NCBI GenBank assembly: GCA_023437285.1
Contig: JAEZGP010000189.1
Location: 1-13,295 of the forward strand
Direction of reading: 5' to 3'
Origin: Actinomycetes bacterium
Lineage (GTDB): Bacteria > Actinomycetota > Actinomycetes > Mycobacteriales > Micromonosporaceae
Length of the DNA stretch: 13,295 nucleotides
Below are positions 1 to 7,583 of the stretch, piece after piece. The notes below the pieces were generated by a model, which made no database searches, had not been told where the DNA came from, and saw only the letters and a program-made list of their open reading frames with translations. How positions within the stretch are numbered: the first letter of the stretch is position 1; each line of letters starts with the position of its first letter. The translations under genes and the position numbers were made by a program.

Positions 1-47
1 CCCCCGGCCCCCCCCCCGCCCCCGCGAGCCTCGTTGTCGTACGGAAA
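1..47. other. Short downstream flank with C-homopolymer runs
   Basis: This is the 47-base flank downstream of the transporter gene. Bases 1-23 are almost pure C on the plus strand, in runs of five, ten and five separated by GG or G. The minus (transcribed) strand is therefore a run of G tracts able in principle to form a G-quadruplex just after the transporter stop codon. No hairpin terminator or coding signal is visible. A homopolymer of this kind can also be an assembly weak point. Confidence 0.4.
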
Positions 48-1592
48 CTAGTGGATCAGCACCGGGGCGGGCGCCGCCTCGCCGTCGGCCGGCGGTCCCA
101 CCGGCGGCGGCGTGGTCTTGCGGCGCGGCAGGAAGAACGCCGGGATGAGGCACGCCACGATGAGCACGAGCGCGATCAGGTACGTGTGCCCGAACGCGTC
201 CGCGAACGCCGACTTGCCGGCCTCCACGGCACCCGGCGGCAGCTGGTCGGCTGGCACGACGCCCTGCAGCACGCCGCCGTAGAGCTTCGCGGGCTCGCTG
301 GACAGCACCGCGTTCGTGAAGATCACGGACATGGTGGCCGTGCCGATGGACCCGGCGGTCTGCTGGACGATGTTCATCATCGTCGAGCCGCGGGCGACCT
401 GCTGCTGGGTCAGGCTCGCCATGGCCGCCGACATGGTCGGCATCATGGTGAGGCCCATGCCCATGCCCATGACGAACAGCGCGCCGAGCAGCAGCCCGTA
501 CGACGAGTCGGCGGCCACCTGCGTGAACACGGCCATCCCGGCGGCGATGATGAGGATGCCGGTGAGCACCAGCTTGCCCGGACCCATCTTGTCGGTCAGG
601 CGACCGCCGATCGGCATGGTGAGCATGGCACCCAGGCCCTGCGGCGCGAGCAGCAGGCCGGTGTGCAGGGTGTTCTCGCCGCGCACCTGCAGGAAGTAGC
701 TCGGGAACAGCAGCATGCTGCCCATGAACGCGACCGTGAACAGGGTCATCGTGATGACCGCGATCGTCAGGTTCCGGTTCTTGAACAGGGTCAGGTCGAT
801 GAGCGCGTGCGTCTTGCGCAGCGCGTGCAGCACGAAGGCGACGATCAGTACGAGGCCGACGATCGCGGGTACGAGCACCTTGGCGTGGGCGACCGTGCCC
901 TCCTCCGGGATGGAGGACACGCCGTAGAGGAACAGCGCGAGGCCCGGCGACAGCAGCAGCATGCCGACGAAGTCGAACGACTCGCTCGGGTGCGGCTTGT
1001 CCTTCGGGAGCACCCGGAAGGCCGCGAAGAAGGCGATGATGCCGATCGGCAGGTTGATCAGGAAGATCCACTCCCAGCTGGCGACGTCGACCAGCCAGCC
1101 GCCGAGGATCGGCCCGCCGATGGGGCCGAGCAGCATCGGTACGCCGAGGACGGCCATGACCCGGCCGATCCGGTCGGGACCGGCGGCCCGCGTCATGATC
1201 GTCATGCCGAGCGGCATGAGCATGCCGCCGCCGAGGCCCTGCAGCGCGCGGAACGCGATCAGCGGGCCGATGTCCCAGGCTAGGGAGCACAGCACCGAGC
1301 CCGCGACGAAGAGAGCGATCGACGTCAGGTAGAGCCGCTTGGTGCCGAACCGGTCGGCGGCCCAGCCGGTGACCGGGATCACAGTGGCGAGGGCCAGTGT
1401 GTAGGCGGTCATCGTCCAGGCGGCGGTGGCCGGCGTCGTGTGGAACTCGCGCTGGAAGGTGGGCAGCGCGACGCTGACGACGGTCACGTCGAGGATCGCC
1501 ATGATCGCACCGATCACGACCACACCTGCGACTTTGAGGACGCCGCTGTCTAGCTTGTCGGACGATGAGCCCGTGGCCGCGGATGCGGACAT
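48..1592 (-). CDS. DHA2-family MFS drug:H+ antiporter (EmrB/QacA type), 514 aa
   Basis: This is an integral membrane exporter predicted to expel hydrophobic drugs or metabolites by proton antiport. The length and hydrophobic pattern fit the usual 14 helices. Visible motifs are LDVTVVSVALP (residues 34-44, characteristic of the 14-helix group), motif A as GWAADRFGTKR (76-86), the motif B arginine R115 in RALQGLGGG, and the antiporter motif C with G150 and GPIGG at 156-160. A second motif-A-like GGRLTDKMG lies mid-protein. The C-terminal tail is proline/alanine-rich and cytoplasmic. The ATG at 1592 is supported by GAGGAG (1602-1607) nine bases upstream. A promoter lies further upstream. No TetR or MarR regulator is in view, so substrate and control are unknown. 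Family assignment is secure and the substrate is not. Confidence 0.93.
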   Translation of the reverse strand: MSASAATGSSSDKLDSGVLKVAGVVVIGAIMAILDVTVVSVALPTFQREFHTTPATAAWTMTAYTLALATVIPVTGWAADRFGTKRLYLTSIALFVAGSVLCSLAWDIGPLIAFRALQGLGGGMLMPLGMTIMTRAAGPDRIGRVMAVLGVPMLLGPIGGPILGGWLVDVASWEWIFLINLPIGIIAFFAAFRVLPKDKPHPSESFDFVGMLLLSPGLALFLYGVSSIPEEGTVAHAKVLVPAIVGLVLIVAFVLHALRKTHALIDLTLFKNRNLTIAVITMTLFTVAFMGSMLLFPSYFLQVRGENTLHTGLLLAPQGLGAMLTMPIGGRLTDKMGPGKLVLTGILIIAAGMAVFTQVAADSSYGLLLGALFVMGMGMGLTMMPTMSAAMASLTQQQVARGSTMMNIVQQTAGSIGTATMSVIFTNAVLSSEPAKLYGGVLQGVVPADQLPPGAVEAGKSAFADAFGHTYLIALVLIVACLIPAFFLPRRKTTPPPVGPPADGEAAPAPVLIH

Positions 1593-1634
1593 GCGAGGGT
1601 GCTCCTCAGGTGAGGGAAGACAGAAGACCCGGCG

Positions 1635-1671
1635 ATGCTAGCTTCTGCCCGACACGCCCTCAAAGCGCTTT
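1635..1671 (-). promoter_or_regulatory. Predicted promoter and palindrome for the MFS transporter gene
   Basis: On the minus strand TTGAGG (1658-1663) and TAGCAT (1635-1640) are separated by 17 bases, a reasonable housekeeping -35/-10 pair, about 43 bases upstream of the start codon. A perfect palindrome AAAGCGCTTT (1662-1671) overlaps the edge of the -35 element, where a repressor could act. The promoter is inferred from sequence only and no regulator gene is nearby. Confidence 0.45.
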
Positions 1672-1713
1672 ACAAGCTGGTTACCTGCACTGTTGCGTGC
1701 CTCACGTCGCCGG

Positions 1714-3138
1714 TCATCGATAGGCGGCGAGGAGATCCTCCGGACCCACCCACGGCACGTCGAGGCCGGTCGCGACGCCGGCCCGCGCCACGGCCAGCAG
1801 CGGCGTGGTGCCGTCCGCGCCGGGCAGCCGGTCGCGGTGCGTCAGCAGCCGGCCGAGGTCGTGTCCGTCGAACGGGCGCCGTTCGAGCCACTTGATGGAC
1901 CCCACGAAGGTGACGCGCCGCGCCACGGGCTCCCGGTCCGCGCCGACCAGGTCGATCTCCGGGTCGTTCGTCCGGGTCCAGTACCCGCCGACCACGGCGG
2001 TGTCGGCCGGCAGGCGACCATCCGGCAACCGGCGCAGGGCCTCCCGGACGACCGGCTCGATGGCCCGGCCGCGCCACGACGACCACTGGGTCCGGATCCG
2101 GTCGAGCACGAGGTCGCCGCGGCCCCGCTCGATCTGGGGCAGGTACGGCCCGAGCAGCGCGAGCCAGAACCGCAGGTGCGGGTCGGCGACCACGTACCGG
2201 GTCTCCCGGGAGGGCTGGGTGGACAGCGGGGTGAGCGCGTCGACGACCCGCTTGGCGGTCAGCAACTGCAACGCCCGGCTCAGCGACGCCGGTGCGAGCC
2301 CGCCGGCCGCCCGGGCGATGAGCGAGAAGCTGCGCTCGCCCGCGCCGATCGCCCCGAGGACCACGCGGGCGTGCGAGTCCGGCGGGAACTCCGCCGCGAG
2401 GGCCCGCTCGCCGCTGACCAGCAGCGCGGACGTCGGGTCGGGGACGGCGTCGGCGAGGTAGTCGAGCACGCGACGCCCGGCCGGCCACTCGTCGAGCACC
2501 AGCGGCAGACCGCCGGAGACGAGGTACGCGTCGAACGCGTCCTCGGCCGGCAGCTCCAGCATTTCCGCGATGTCGGCGGGGTCGAGGGGCGGGACGACCA
2601 TCTCGGTGGCCCGCTGGTGGAACGGTCGCCCGTACTCGTTGAGGGCCTCCATCATGGCCAGGTCGGAGCCGACACAGATCAACAGGACGGGCCGGCGGGA
2701 CAGTTCGCGGTCGAAGATCTTCTGCAGGCTGCCCTCGAAGCCCGCGTCCGTGGCCATCAGGTACGGCATCTCATCCAGCACGACCACGCTGGGCTGGTCC
2801 GCCGGCAGCGCCGCGGCGAGCAGGGTCAGGGCCGCGTCCCAGGTCTGTGGCGCCTGGCCGGCGAAGGTCGCGGCGGCCGGCAGGTCGCAGGACTGTGCGG
2901 CCTGCGCGAACAATCGCAGCTCGGCCTGGGCGGTCGGCTGCGCGGAGGCGGTGAAGAACAGCGAGGGCACGCCGGCCCGCTCGATGAACTCCTCCACGAG
3001 GCGCGACTTGCCGACCCGCCGGCGCCCCCGCATGAGGATGGCCCGGCCGGGGCGACCGGCCCGGCCGCCGGCGCGCACCCGGGCAAGCATGGCGTCCAGC
3101 GCGGCGATCTCCCGTTGCCGGCCGACGAATCCGTCCAC
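1714..3138 (-). CDS. AAA-type ATPase with C-terminal DUF234 domain (COG1672-like), 474 aa
   Basis: This is a STAND/AAA-type ATP-binding protein of the archaeal-ATPase-like family, cytoplasmic, with no established cellular role. The N-terminus FVGRQREIAAL is the typical family opening. The P-loop is GRRRVGKS (residues 38-45), Walker B ends in D122-E123 within VVVLDEMPYL, and a sensor-like GSDLAMME follows. A winged-helix-like middle region precedes the C-terminal DUF234 part (conserved HLRFW; then E394-I395-D396 and K416 in GSIKW). The last residues resemble a PD-(D/E)xK nuclease core, a relation noted for this family, but activity is not shown. The GTG start at 3138 gives the canonical N-terminus and has no Shine-Dalgarno sequence; TAGTCT ends six bases before it, suggesting leaderless translation. 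It is monocistronic or weakly linked to the transporter 121 bases downstream. Confidence 0.85.
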   Translation of the reverse strand: MDGFVGRQREIAALDAMLARVRAGGRAGRPGRAILMRGRRRVGKSRLVEEFIERAGVPSLFFTASAQPTAQAELRLFAQAAQSCDLPAAATFAGQAPQTWDAALTLLAAALPADQPSVVVLDEMPYLMATDAGFEGSLQKIFDRELSRRPVLLICVGSDLAMMEALNEYGRPFHQRATEMVVPPLDPADIAEMLELPAEDAFDAYLVSGGLPLVLDEWPAGRRVLDYLADAVPDPTSALLVSGERALAAEFPPDSHARVVLGAIGAGERSFSLIARAAGGLAPASLSRALQLLTAKRVVDALTPLSTQPSRETRYVVADPHLRFWLALLGPYLPQIERGRGDLVLDRIRTQWSSWRGRAIEPVVREALRRLPDGRLPADTAVVGGYWTRTNDPEIDLVGADREPVARRVTFVGSIKWLERRPFDGHDLGRLLTHRDRLPGADGTTPLLAVARAGVATGLDVPWVGPEDLLAAYR

Positions 3139-3144
3139 GGACGA

Positions 3145-3180
3145 AGACTATCACCGCTGATACTATCGGCAGCGATAGTC
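3145..3180 (-). promoter_or_regulatory. Iterated ACTATC/GATAGT half-sites over the ATPase promoter
   Basis: A perfect 7-4-7 inverted repeat, ACTATCG-GCAG-CGATAGT, occupies 3162-3179, and a third copy of the half-site (ACTATC, 3147-3152) lies 15 bases from the first. The minus-strand hexamer TAGTCT (3145-3150) ends six bases before the GTG start, so the third half-site overlaps the likely -10 element. This layout fits an operator for a dimeric repressor, perhaps autoregulation. The region is notably AT-richer than its surroundings. No binding protein can be named. Confidence 0.5.
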
Positions 3181-3193
3181 TTGGGTTTGGAAG

Positions 3194-3934
3194 TCAGGCG
3201 ACCAGCAGGCCGCGGGCGGCGAAGCGGTCGCGCGTACCGGCGATCAGCTCGTCCGTCGGGGGCTCGGTGTCCGCGAGCCGGTAGTCCAGGCCCAGGCCGG
3301 CGTACTTGGCGGCGCCGAGTCGGTGGAACGGCAGCACCTCGACGCGCTCCACGGTCGGCAGTCCCGCCACGAAGTCGGCCACCCCCTCGACGACCTCCGG
3401 CGCGTCGGTCAGGCCCGGCACCAGCACGAAGCGGATCCACATCGGCATGCCGCGCGCCGCCAGCCGCCGGGCGAAGCGCAGCGTCGGGGCCAGCGGGCGG
3501 GTGGTCAGCTCGCGATAGCGCGCCTCGCCCCACGACTTGATGTCCAGCAGCACGAGGTCGGTCGCGTCGAGCAGCGCGTCGTCGGCGCGGGCGCCGAGGT
3601 AACCCGAGGTGTCCAGCGCGGTATGCAGACCGTCCTGCTTACACATACTCAGCAGCGCGCTCGTGAACCGCGGCTGGAGCAGCGGCTCCCCGCCGGTCAC
3701 CGTCACCCCGCCGCCGGAGGTCGCGATGAAGTCCTCGTACTTCTCGATCTCCAGCATCAGGTCGCCCACGGTGCGCCGGGTGCCCGACCGCATGGTCCAC
3801 GTGTCCGGGCTGTGGCAGTACGCGCACCGCAGCGGGCAGCCCGCGAGGAACGCCGCGAACCGGACCCCCGGCCCGTCCACTCCTATGGACACGTCCCAGG
3901 AGTGGACGGACCCGGTGACCTCAGAGAGCGCCAT
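3194..3934 (-). CDS. pflA: Pyruvate formate-lyase activating enzyme (radical SAM), 246 aa
   Basis: This enzyme uses S-adenosylmethionine and a [4Fe-4S] cluster to abstract a hydrogen from the active-site glycine of pyruvate formate-lyase, generating its glycyl radical under anoxia. The cluster motif CxxxCxxC is C33-C37-C40, followed by the HSPDTW segment typical of PFL activases. The SAM-binding GGE motif is T80-G81-G82-E83-P84. The length equals that of the Escherichia coli enzyme, and no extra ferredoxin-like cluster domain is present, separating it from glycerol-dehydratase-type activases. The ATG at 3934 lies inside the 3' end of pflB (14 bp overlap), so translation is probably coupled. 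No terminator is seen after its stop, where the ATPase promoter begins 13 bases later. Confidence 0.95.
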   Translation of the reverse strand: MALSEVTGSVHSWDVSIGVDGPGVRFAAFLAGCPLRCAYCHSPDTWTMRSGTRRTVGDLMLEIEKYEDFIATSGGGVTVTGGEPLLQPRFTSALLSMCKQDGLHTALDTSGYLGARADDALLDATDLVLLDIKSWGEARYRELTTRPLAPTLRFARRLAARGMPMWIRFVLVPGLTDAPEVVEGVADFVAGLPTVERVEVLPFHRLGAAKYAGLGLDYRLADTEPPTDELIAGTRDRFAARGLLVA

Positions 3935-6155
3935 GGAAGGTCCGCGAGATCACGTCGCGCTGCTGCTCGCGGGTGAGCCGGACGAACGTCACCGCGTACC
4001 CCGAGACCCGGATCGTCAGCTGCGGGTAGTCCTCGGGGTGGGCAATCGCGTTCTCCAGCGTCGCGCGGTCGAGCACGTTGACGTTCAGGTGGAACCCGCC
4101 GGCCTTCGCGTACCCGTCGAGCACGCCGACCAGGTTGCCGATCCGCTCGTCGCGGGTGTGCCCCAGCCCGTCCGGGGTGACCGTGGCGGTCAGCGAGATG
4201 CCGTCGCGGGCACTGTCGAAGGGCAGCTTCGCCACCGACAGGGCCGCCGCCACGAGGCCGTGCTGGTCGCGGCCGTTCATCGGGTTCGCGCCAGGCGCGA
4301 ACGGCTCCCCCGCGCGACGTCCGTCGGGCGTGTTGCCCGTGTGGCGGCCATAGACCACGTTGGAGGTGATGGTGAGTACGGACAGGGTGGGCTCGGCCCC
4401 CCGGTACGTGCGCTGGCGCTGCACCCGGTTCATGAACGCCTCGACCAGCCACACCGCGATCCGGTCGACCCGGTCGTCGTTGTTGCCGAACGTCGGGAAG
4501 TCGCCCTCGACCGCGAAGTCCGTCGCCAGGCCCGACTCGTCGCGTAGCACCTTCACCCGGCCGTACCGGATCGCCGACAGGCTGTCCACCGCCACCGACA
4601 GGCCGGCCAGGCCGGTCGCCAGGAAGCGGTGCACCGGGTAGTCGTGCAGCGCCATCTCCAGGCGCTCGTACGCGTACTTGTCGTGCATGTAGTGGATGAT
4701 GTTGAGCGCGTCCACGTACGTGCGGGCCAGCCAGTCCAGCGTGTGCTCGAAGGCCGCCACCACCTCGTCGTAGTCGAGGTACTCCCCGCCGACCGGCGGC
4801 GTGCGCGGCGCGATCTGCAGGCCGGTCAGCTCGTCGCGGCCGCCGTTGATCGCGTACAGCAGGGCCTTCGCGACGTTGGCCCGCGCGCCGAAGAACTGCA
4901 TGTCGCGGCCGACCCGCATCGCCGACACGCAGCACGCGATGGCCGTGTCGTCGTCGAAGCGCGGGCGGATCAGGTCGTCGGACTCGTACTGGATGGCGCT
5001 CGTGTCCAGCGACACCTGCGCGCAGAACCGCTTCCAGCCCTCCGGCAGGCCCGGCGACCAGAGCACGGTCAGGTTCGGCTCCGGCGCGGCACCCAGGTTG
5101 TAGAGGGTCTGCAGGAACCGGAAACTCGTGCGGCTCACCAGCGTGCGGCCGTCGGAGCCCATGCCGCCCAGGCACTCGGTCACCCAGGTCGGGTCGCCGG
5201 AGAACAGCTCGTCGTACTCGGGGGTGCGCAGGAAGCGGATGATCCGCAGCTTGATGACGAAGTCGTCGATCAGCTCCTGCGCCTGCGTCTCCGTGAGAGT
5301 CCCGGCGGCGAGGTCGCGCTCCAGGTAGATGTCGAGGAACGTCGACACCCGGCCCAGGGACATCGCGGCGCCGTTCTGCTCCTTCGTGGCACCCAGGTAG
5401 GCGAAGTACAGCCACTGGATGGCCTCGCGGGCGTTGGTGGCCGGTCCGGAGATGTCGAACCCGTACGACTCGGCCATGGTCTTGAGGTCGGCCAGGGCAC
5501 GGATCTGCTCGGCCAGCTCCTCCCGGTCGCGGATGACGTCCTCGGTGGACGGCACGTCGTCGAGGCGCCCGCGCACCTCGCGCTTGTCGGCGATCAGCCG
5601 GTCCACGCCGTAGAGCGCGACCCGGCGGTAGTCGCCGATGATGCGGCCCCGGCCGTACGCGTCCGGCAGGCCCGTGATGATGTGCGACCGGCGGGCGGCC
5701 AGGATCTCCGGCGTGTACGCGTCGAACACACCCGCGTTGTGCGTCTTGCGGTGCTGGGTGAAGAACGCCTTCAGGACCGGGTCCAGCTCGTACCCGTAGG
5801 CCTTGAGGCTGACCTCCACCATGCGCAGGCCGCCGGCGGGCATGATGGCCCGCTTCAGCGGCGCGTCGGTCTGTAGCCCGACGATCAGCTCCTGCTCGCG
5901 GTCCAGGTACCCCGGAGCGTGCGAGGTGATCGTGGACGGCGTGTACTTGTCGACGTCGTAGACGCCGCGGGCACGCTCCTCGACGAACATCTCGCGCAGC
6001 TGGCGCCAGAGCGCCTGGGTGCGTTCCGTGGGCCCGGCCAGGAAGCCCGCGTCTCCGGTGTACGGCCGGTGGTTGGCCCGGATGAAGCCGGCCACGTCGA
6101 TCGCGTCGCGCCAACCCGTCCCGGTGAAGCCGCGCCATGCGCCCACAGTGTCCAT
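3921..6155 (-). CDS. pflB: Pyruvate formate-lyase (formate C-acetyltransferase), 744 aa
   Basis: This is a glycyl-radical enzyme converting pyruvate and CoA to acetyl-CoA and formate without oxygen. The catalytic cysteine pair is C408-C409 in [11 protein letters not shown], followed by QFFGARAN as in E. coli PFL. The radical glycine is G719 in RVSGYAVTF, 25 residues from the C-terminus. The CC pair, the pyruvate-type sequence around it and the partner activase distinguish it from glycerol or choline lyases. The ATG at 6155 is chosen because AGGGAGG lies a few bases upstream and the protein then begins as PFLs do; the open frame runs upstream to 6344 but this would overlap the stress-protein gene and add unrelated sequence. 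The gap to that gene is 74 bases and contains a putative DosR-type site. No formate channel gene (focA) is present. Confidence 0.97.
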   Translation of the reverse strand: MDTVGAWRGFTGTGWRDAIDVAGFIRANHRPYTGDAGFLAGPTERTQALWRQLREMFVEERARGVYDVDKYTPSTITSHAPGYLDREQELIVGLQTDAPLKRAIMPAGGLRMVEVSLKAYGYELDPVLKAFFTQHRKTHNAGVFDAYTPEILAARRSHIITGLPDAYGRGRIIGDYRRVALYGVDRLIADKREVRGRLDDVPSTEDVIRDREELAEQIRALADLKTMAESYGFDISGPATNAREAIQWLYFAYLGATKEQNGAAMSLGRVSTFLDIYLERDLAAGTLTETQAQELIDDFVIKLRIIRFLRTPEYDELFSGDPTWVTECLGGMGSDGRTLVSRTSFRFLQTLYNLGAAPEPNLTVLWSPGLPEGWKRFCAQVSLDTSAIQYESDDLIRPRFDDDTAIACCVSAMRVGRDMQFFGARANVAKALLYAINGGRDELTGLQIAPRTPPVGGEYLDYDEVVAAFEHTLDWLARTYVDALNIIHYMHDKYAYERLEMALHDYPVHRFLATGLAGLSVAVDSLSAIRYGRVKVLRDESGLATDFAVEGDFPTFGNNDDRVDRIAVWLVEAFMNRVQRQRTYRGAEPTLSVLTITSNVVYGRHTGNTPDGRRAGEPFAPGANPMNGRDQHGLVAAALSVAKLPFDSARDGISLTATVTPDGLGHTRDERIGNLVGVLDGYAKAGGFHLNVNVLDRATLENAIAHPEDYPQLTIRVSGYAVTFVRLTREQQRDVISRTFHGAL

Positions 6156-6186
6156 GTTTCCTCCCTCACGCTCCTGGATCCAGCAT

Positions 6187-6198
6187 CCCGAAATCGGG
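6187..6198. repeat. Small inverted repeat in the pflB leader
   Basis: CCCGA-AA-TCGGG is a 5-bp inverted repeat 32-43 bases upstream of the pflB start. It could be a minor hairpin or a half-site for a regulator. It does not match the DosR or Rex consensus and may be chance in such GC-rich DNA. Confidence 0.25.
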
Positions 6199-6211
6199 CA
6201 GACAGCGCGTA

Positions 6212-6232
6212 GGGGCGGAAGTCCCGGGACTA
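6212..6232 (-). promoter_or_regulatory. DosR/DevR-like box upstream of pflB
   Basis: GGGGCGGAAGTCCC (6212-6225) matches 11 of 14 positions of the mycobacterial DosR core GGGACTWWAGTCCC, with the right half AAGTCCCG intact. It begins 57 bases upstream of the pflB ATG. It also shares a perfect 12-bp palindrome, AGTCCCGGGACT (6220-6231), with a second half-site reading away (GGGACTAT), so two boxes may lie back to back. The palindrome overlaps the stop codon of the upstream stress-protein gene (6230-6232). Consensus is established knowledge; function here is inference. Confidence 0.5.
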
Positions 6233-6721
6233 TGTGCTGGTGGTCCTCGCCACCTCCGACACCATGATCTGGCCCAGGCGGTCCGGGCCCGGATAGGTCG
6301 GCACGGGGACGACGACGACCGGACAACTCGCTATCCGTAGGCACTCCTCACTGACGGAGCCGAGCACGGCCCGGTACAGCCGGTTGTGGCCGTGACTGCC
6401 GACCACCAACATGTCCGCGTCGGCCGCCACCCTCGTGAGAACCCTCGCCGGCCGACCCTCGATCGCCTCCAACGCCAGCGGCGCGCCGGGAAAGTCGCGC
6501 AGGGAACGCACCGCGTCGGCGAGCGCGGCCTCCGCGTCCGCCCGTACGGTGTCCATGCCCGGCCCGGACAACAGCGCGGATTCCGTGGCACCCCAGTACC
6601 AGACGGTGACGGCCCGTACCGTGCCGCCCACCCGGGCCGCGTGCTCGACCGCCCACTGGAACGCCCGACGGCCACCCTCGGAGCCGTCGACACCGACAAC
6701 GATCCGATACGTAGCGCCCAT
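6230..6721 (-). CDS. Universal stress protein, single UspA domain, 163 aa
   Basis: This is a cytoplasmic UspA-fold protein. The N-terminal strand with D12 ([10 protein letters not shown]) and the nucleotide-binding motif G-x2-G-x9-G-S (G108, G111, G121-S122) mark the ATP-binding class of universal stress proteins, several of which belong to the DosR regulon in mycobacteria. The ATG at 6721 is preceded by AAGGAGGAG (6725-6733) at ideal spacing. The leader carries a large stem-loop and, further up, a DosR-like box shared with the divergent DoxX-like gene. It is followed on the same strand by pflB after 74 bases, so read-through into pflBA is likely. The short tail after the last UspA strand (about 20 residues) is unremarkable. 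Confidence 0.93.
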   Translation of the reverse strand: MGATYRIVVGVDGSEGGRRAFQWAVEHAARVGGTVRAVTVWYWGATESALLSGPGMDTVRADAEAALADAVRSLRDFPGAPLALEAIEGRPARVLTRVAADADMLVVGSHGHNRLYRAVLGSVSEECLRIASCPVVVVPVPTYPGPDRLGQIMVSEVARTTST

Positions 6722-6748
6722 CTGCTCCTCCTTCGGTTCGTCGGTGTG

Positions 6749-6805
6749 CTGGGCGGACGCGGGGCCGGGTCTTCGTCGACGCCGGCTCGCACCGCGTCCG
6801 CCCAG
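6749..6805 (-). promoter_or_regulatory. Large stem-loop in the leader of the stress-protein gene
   Basis: CTGGGCGGACGCGG (6749-6762) and its exact reverse complement (6792-6805) form a perfect 14-bp stem. Inside the 29-base loop a further 5-bp stem (GCCGG 6764-6768 with CCGGC 6782-6786) is possible. It ends about 15 bases before the Shine-Dalgarno sequence of the downstream gene in transcript sense. No T run follows it on either strand, so it is not a standard intrinsic terminator. It may stabilise the mRNA, attenuate transcription or bind a regulator. Confidence 0.6.
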
Positions 6806-6878
6806 ATGACCGCGTCGCGCCGGCCCAAGAGTGCGCGCGGTCTACCTCTAGTCAGCTTGACGGCTCGCCCGATCGGCA

Positions 6879-6892
6879 GGGCCGAAAGTCCC
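6879..6892. promoter_or_regulatory. DosR/DevR-like box in the usp/doxX divergent promoter region
   Basis: GGGCCGAAAGTCCC matches 12 of 14 positions of the DosR core GGGACTWWAGTCCC and has a perfect AAAGTCCCG right half; read on the other strand it is GGGACTTTCGGCCC. It lies 100 bases from the DoxX-like start (6992) and 158 from the stress-protein start (6721), in a 270-base gap otherwise without genes, so it could serve both directions. It is the best such match in the window. Confidence 0.6.
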
Positions 6893-6991
6893 GCCCCATG
6901 GTCCCGGTCTAGTGGGGCCGCACAGCACTAACTAGATCGATGCGACAGGCGTCAACTAGTGGTGTCAACACAACGAAGGGAAGTGACTACA

Positions 6992-7567
6992 GTGACCGCG
7001 CTGCAAACCCCCCACATCGCGGTTGTCCACCGGACAACCAACGCGGCCGCGGTGCCAACAGTCGCCGTGGAGACCGTCGCTCAGAAGGCCACCCGGTACG
7101 TCTTTGCAGGGCTCCGCATCGCCCTCGGCTGGATCTTCCTCTGGGCGTTCCTCGACAAGCTGTTCGGCCTCGGCCACGAGACAGCGGCCGCCAAGGCCTG
7201 GATCAACGGCGGCAGCCCGACGACCGGCTTCCTCGCCAAGGGCACCGCCGGCCCGTTCGCCGAGTTCTACCAGGGCCTCGCCGGCGCCGCCTGGGCCGAC
7301 TGGCTCTTCATGGCCGGCCTGCTCGGCATCGGTGTCGCCCTCATCGCGGGCATCGGCATCCGGGTCGCGGCGGTCGCGGGCGGCCTCCTGATGGTCCTCA
7401 TGTGGACCGCGGTCCTGCCCCCGGCGAACAACCCCTTCATGGACGACCACCTGATCTACGCCGGTGTCCTCGCGGCCCTGGCACTGGTCAAGGCCGGCGA
7501 CACCCTCGGCCTCGGCAAGATCTGGGCCAGCGTCCCCCTGGTGAAGCGGGCCCCCTGGTTGAAGTGA
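6992..7567 (+). CDS. DoxX-like four-helix membrane protein, 191 aa
   Basis: This is a small integral membrane protein resembling the DoxX/DoxD group, known in part from quinone-linked thiosulfate oxidation and redox-stress complexes; the substrate here is unknown. After about 35 soluble residues, helices run roughly at 36-58, 104-121, 124-142 and 151-168. The first contains GLRIALGWIFLWAFLDKLFG, the typical DoxX opening with a membrane-embedded R/W/D-K pattern. A 45-residue loop (62-103) separates helices 1 and 2. GTG at 6992 is preferred over the upstream GTG at 6959 because GAAGGGA (6975-6981) sits ten bases before it. It is transcribed away from the stress-protein gene under a shared DosR-like box and ends in a strong terminator, so it is a single-gene unit. 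Confidence 0.75.
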   Translation: MTALQTPHIAVVHRTTNAAAVPTVAVETVAQKATRYVFAGLRIALGWIFLWAFLDKLFGLGHETAAAKAWINGGSPTTGFLAKGTAGPFAEFYQGLAGAAWADWLFMAGLLGIGVALIAGIGIRVAAVAGGLLMVLMWTAVLPPANNPFMDDHLIYAGVLAALALVKAGDTLGLGKIWASVPLVKRAPWLK

Positions 7568-7583
7568 TCCACCCTCGAACGAC

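Noticed and set aside
51..1283. Long plus-strand open frame opposite the transporter gene
   Set aside because: Arg/His/Gln/Gly-rich, low-complexity translation with no family features; it is the GC-bias shadow of the minus-strand transporter.
1693..3540. 615-codon plus-strand open frame opposite the ATPase and pflA
   Set aside because: It spans two convincing genes on the other strand, has an Arg/Gly/Pro-rich translation and no ribosome-binding site or domain.
4629..5876. Long plus-strand open frame opposite pflB
   Set aside because: Entirely antisense to a fully conserved enzyme; composition is typical of an antisense shadow.
6156..6229. Rex (NADH-sensing) operator upstream of pflB
   Set aside because: Looked for a TGTGAA/TTCACA-type inverted repeat; none is present.
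6156..6344. N-terminal extension of pyruvate formate-lyase by 63 residues
   Set aside because: It would overlap the stress-protein gene and its putative box, is not like PFL, and a strong ribosome-binding site precedes the ATG at 6155.
6959..6991. Earlier GTG start for the DoxX-like protein
   Set aside because: The only good ribosome-binding site (6975-6981) lies inside this extension and points to the GTG at 6992.
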